A stretch of DNA of 64,000 nucleotides, from contig ONEF01000013.1 in assembly GCA_900316795.1 (NCBI GenBank), forward strand, positions 1-64,000. The letters run 5' to 3'. The translations under genes were made by a program, and so were the position numbers. Position 1 is the stretch's first letter. Each line of letters opens with the position of its first letter. Positions 63,890 through 64,000 of this stretch are shown here, in pieces. Under the pieces are notes generated by a model, which saw nothing but the letters and a program-made list of their open reading frames with translations, ran no database searches and was not told the DNA's origin. Origin of the DNA: an uncultured Bacteroidales bacterium. GTDB taxonomy: Bacteria; Bacteroidota; Bacteroidia; Bacteroidales; UBA932.

Positions 63890-64000
63890 CTAGGCCTTAC
63901 CCAAGTATTTCTTCTTGTGGTAATCTATAAGTCCGTCTATAGGGCTCTTGAGTATCGTGCCGACCTTCACACCGCACTCTGCTGCAACTTCCTCCAGTTC
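63890..64000 (-). CDS. C-terminal fragment of probable BadF/BadG-type amino-sugar kinase (partial)
   Basis: The last 36 codons of a gene whose 5' part lies beyond the window; stop TAG at 63890-63892. The end GTILKSPIDGLIDYHKKKY resembles the C-terminal tail of BadF/BadG-type N-acetylglucosamine/MurNAc kinases (small, Gly-Lys, then SP-x-x-GL-x-x-YH). Next to murQ this would be MurK in the T. forsythia murTKQ arrangement. The call rests on a short tail and context only. Confidence 0.5.
   Translation of the reverse strand, partial: ELEEVAAECGVKVGTILKSPIDGLIDYHKKKYLGKA

Overview
The window reads as chromosomal DNA of an anaerobic Bacteroidales/Bacteroidota bacterium, probably an uncultured gut lineage. 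The evidence is repeated TAnnTTTG -7 promoter elements with TTTG-type -33 boxes, a V/A-type ATPase operon of the E-DUF2764-A-B-D-I-K type, a Na+-pumping methylmalonyl-CoA decarboxylase cluster, a type B ribosomal protein L31, DUF4301, and a TamB-like protein of Bacteroidota style. Most of the window is moderately GC-rich housekeeping sequence. Two patches are clearly more AT-rich and look acquired: the toxin end at about 1015-2590 and a solitary restriction-modification gene at 23508-26507.

Layout. 1-2590: 3' end of an RHS-repeat protein with a swapped-in C-terminal HNH/Endo VII-like (GHH) nuclease, a SUKH-type (SMI1/KNR4) immunity gene, and a short decayed stretch bounded by inverted repeats. 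2590-6193 (minus): recF, a DUF721 gene, pdxB and a DUF4301 gene, tightly packed. 6265-7698: TPR membrane protein and YebC. 7781-12334: methylmalonyl-CoA epimerase, decarboxylase alpha, a lamin-tail/OadG fusion, biotin carrier and decarboxylase beta. 12453-19667: V/A-type ATPase. 19669-23384: phosphohexomutase (GlmM type), NamZ-family (DUF1343) protein, Bax-inhibitor-like protein, L31. 23508-26507: MmeI-like fused restriction-methyltransferase. 26532-30909: TIGR02757, M14 peptidase, NhaC antiporter, SlyD. 30936-33581 (minus): FAD oxidoreductase and TsaD; TamB-like gene divergent. 38249-45707: MtaB, FolB, tetrapyrrole-methylase-fold methyltransferase, MBL hydrolase, cytidine deaminase, MltG, SRP RNA, MnmA, alpha/beta hydrolase. 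45708-50214 (minus): S41 protease, RNase Z, ribosomal protein S1. 50326-51324: secreted ricin-fold protein. 51331-64000 (minus): creatininase-family protein, GH3 (NagZ-like), SIS protein, two MFS transporters, S9 peptidase, ROK kinase, CorA, SSS symporter, RecR, MurQ and the 3' end of a probable BadF-type amino-sugar kinase.

How the parts fit. The decarboxylase is expected to export Na+ as methylmalonyl-CoA becomes propionyl-CoA. The adjacent ATPase K subunit keeps every Na+-ligand position I can align to the Enterococcus Na+-ATPase ring, so the two operons plausibly form a Na+ circuit, with NhaC and the SSS symporter as further Na+-linked carriers. The right end, with the NamZ-like gene elsewhere in the window, looks like peptidoglycan amino-sugar (MurNAc/GlcNAc) salvage. 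The left edge is an inter-bacterial toxin/immunity cassette. I saw no CRISPR array, tRNA, rRNA, intact insertion sequence or prophage. Functional names rest on recognising motifs by eye; no database search was made.
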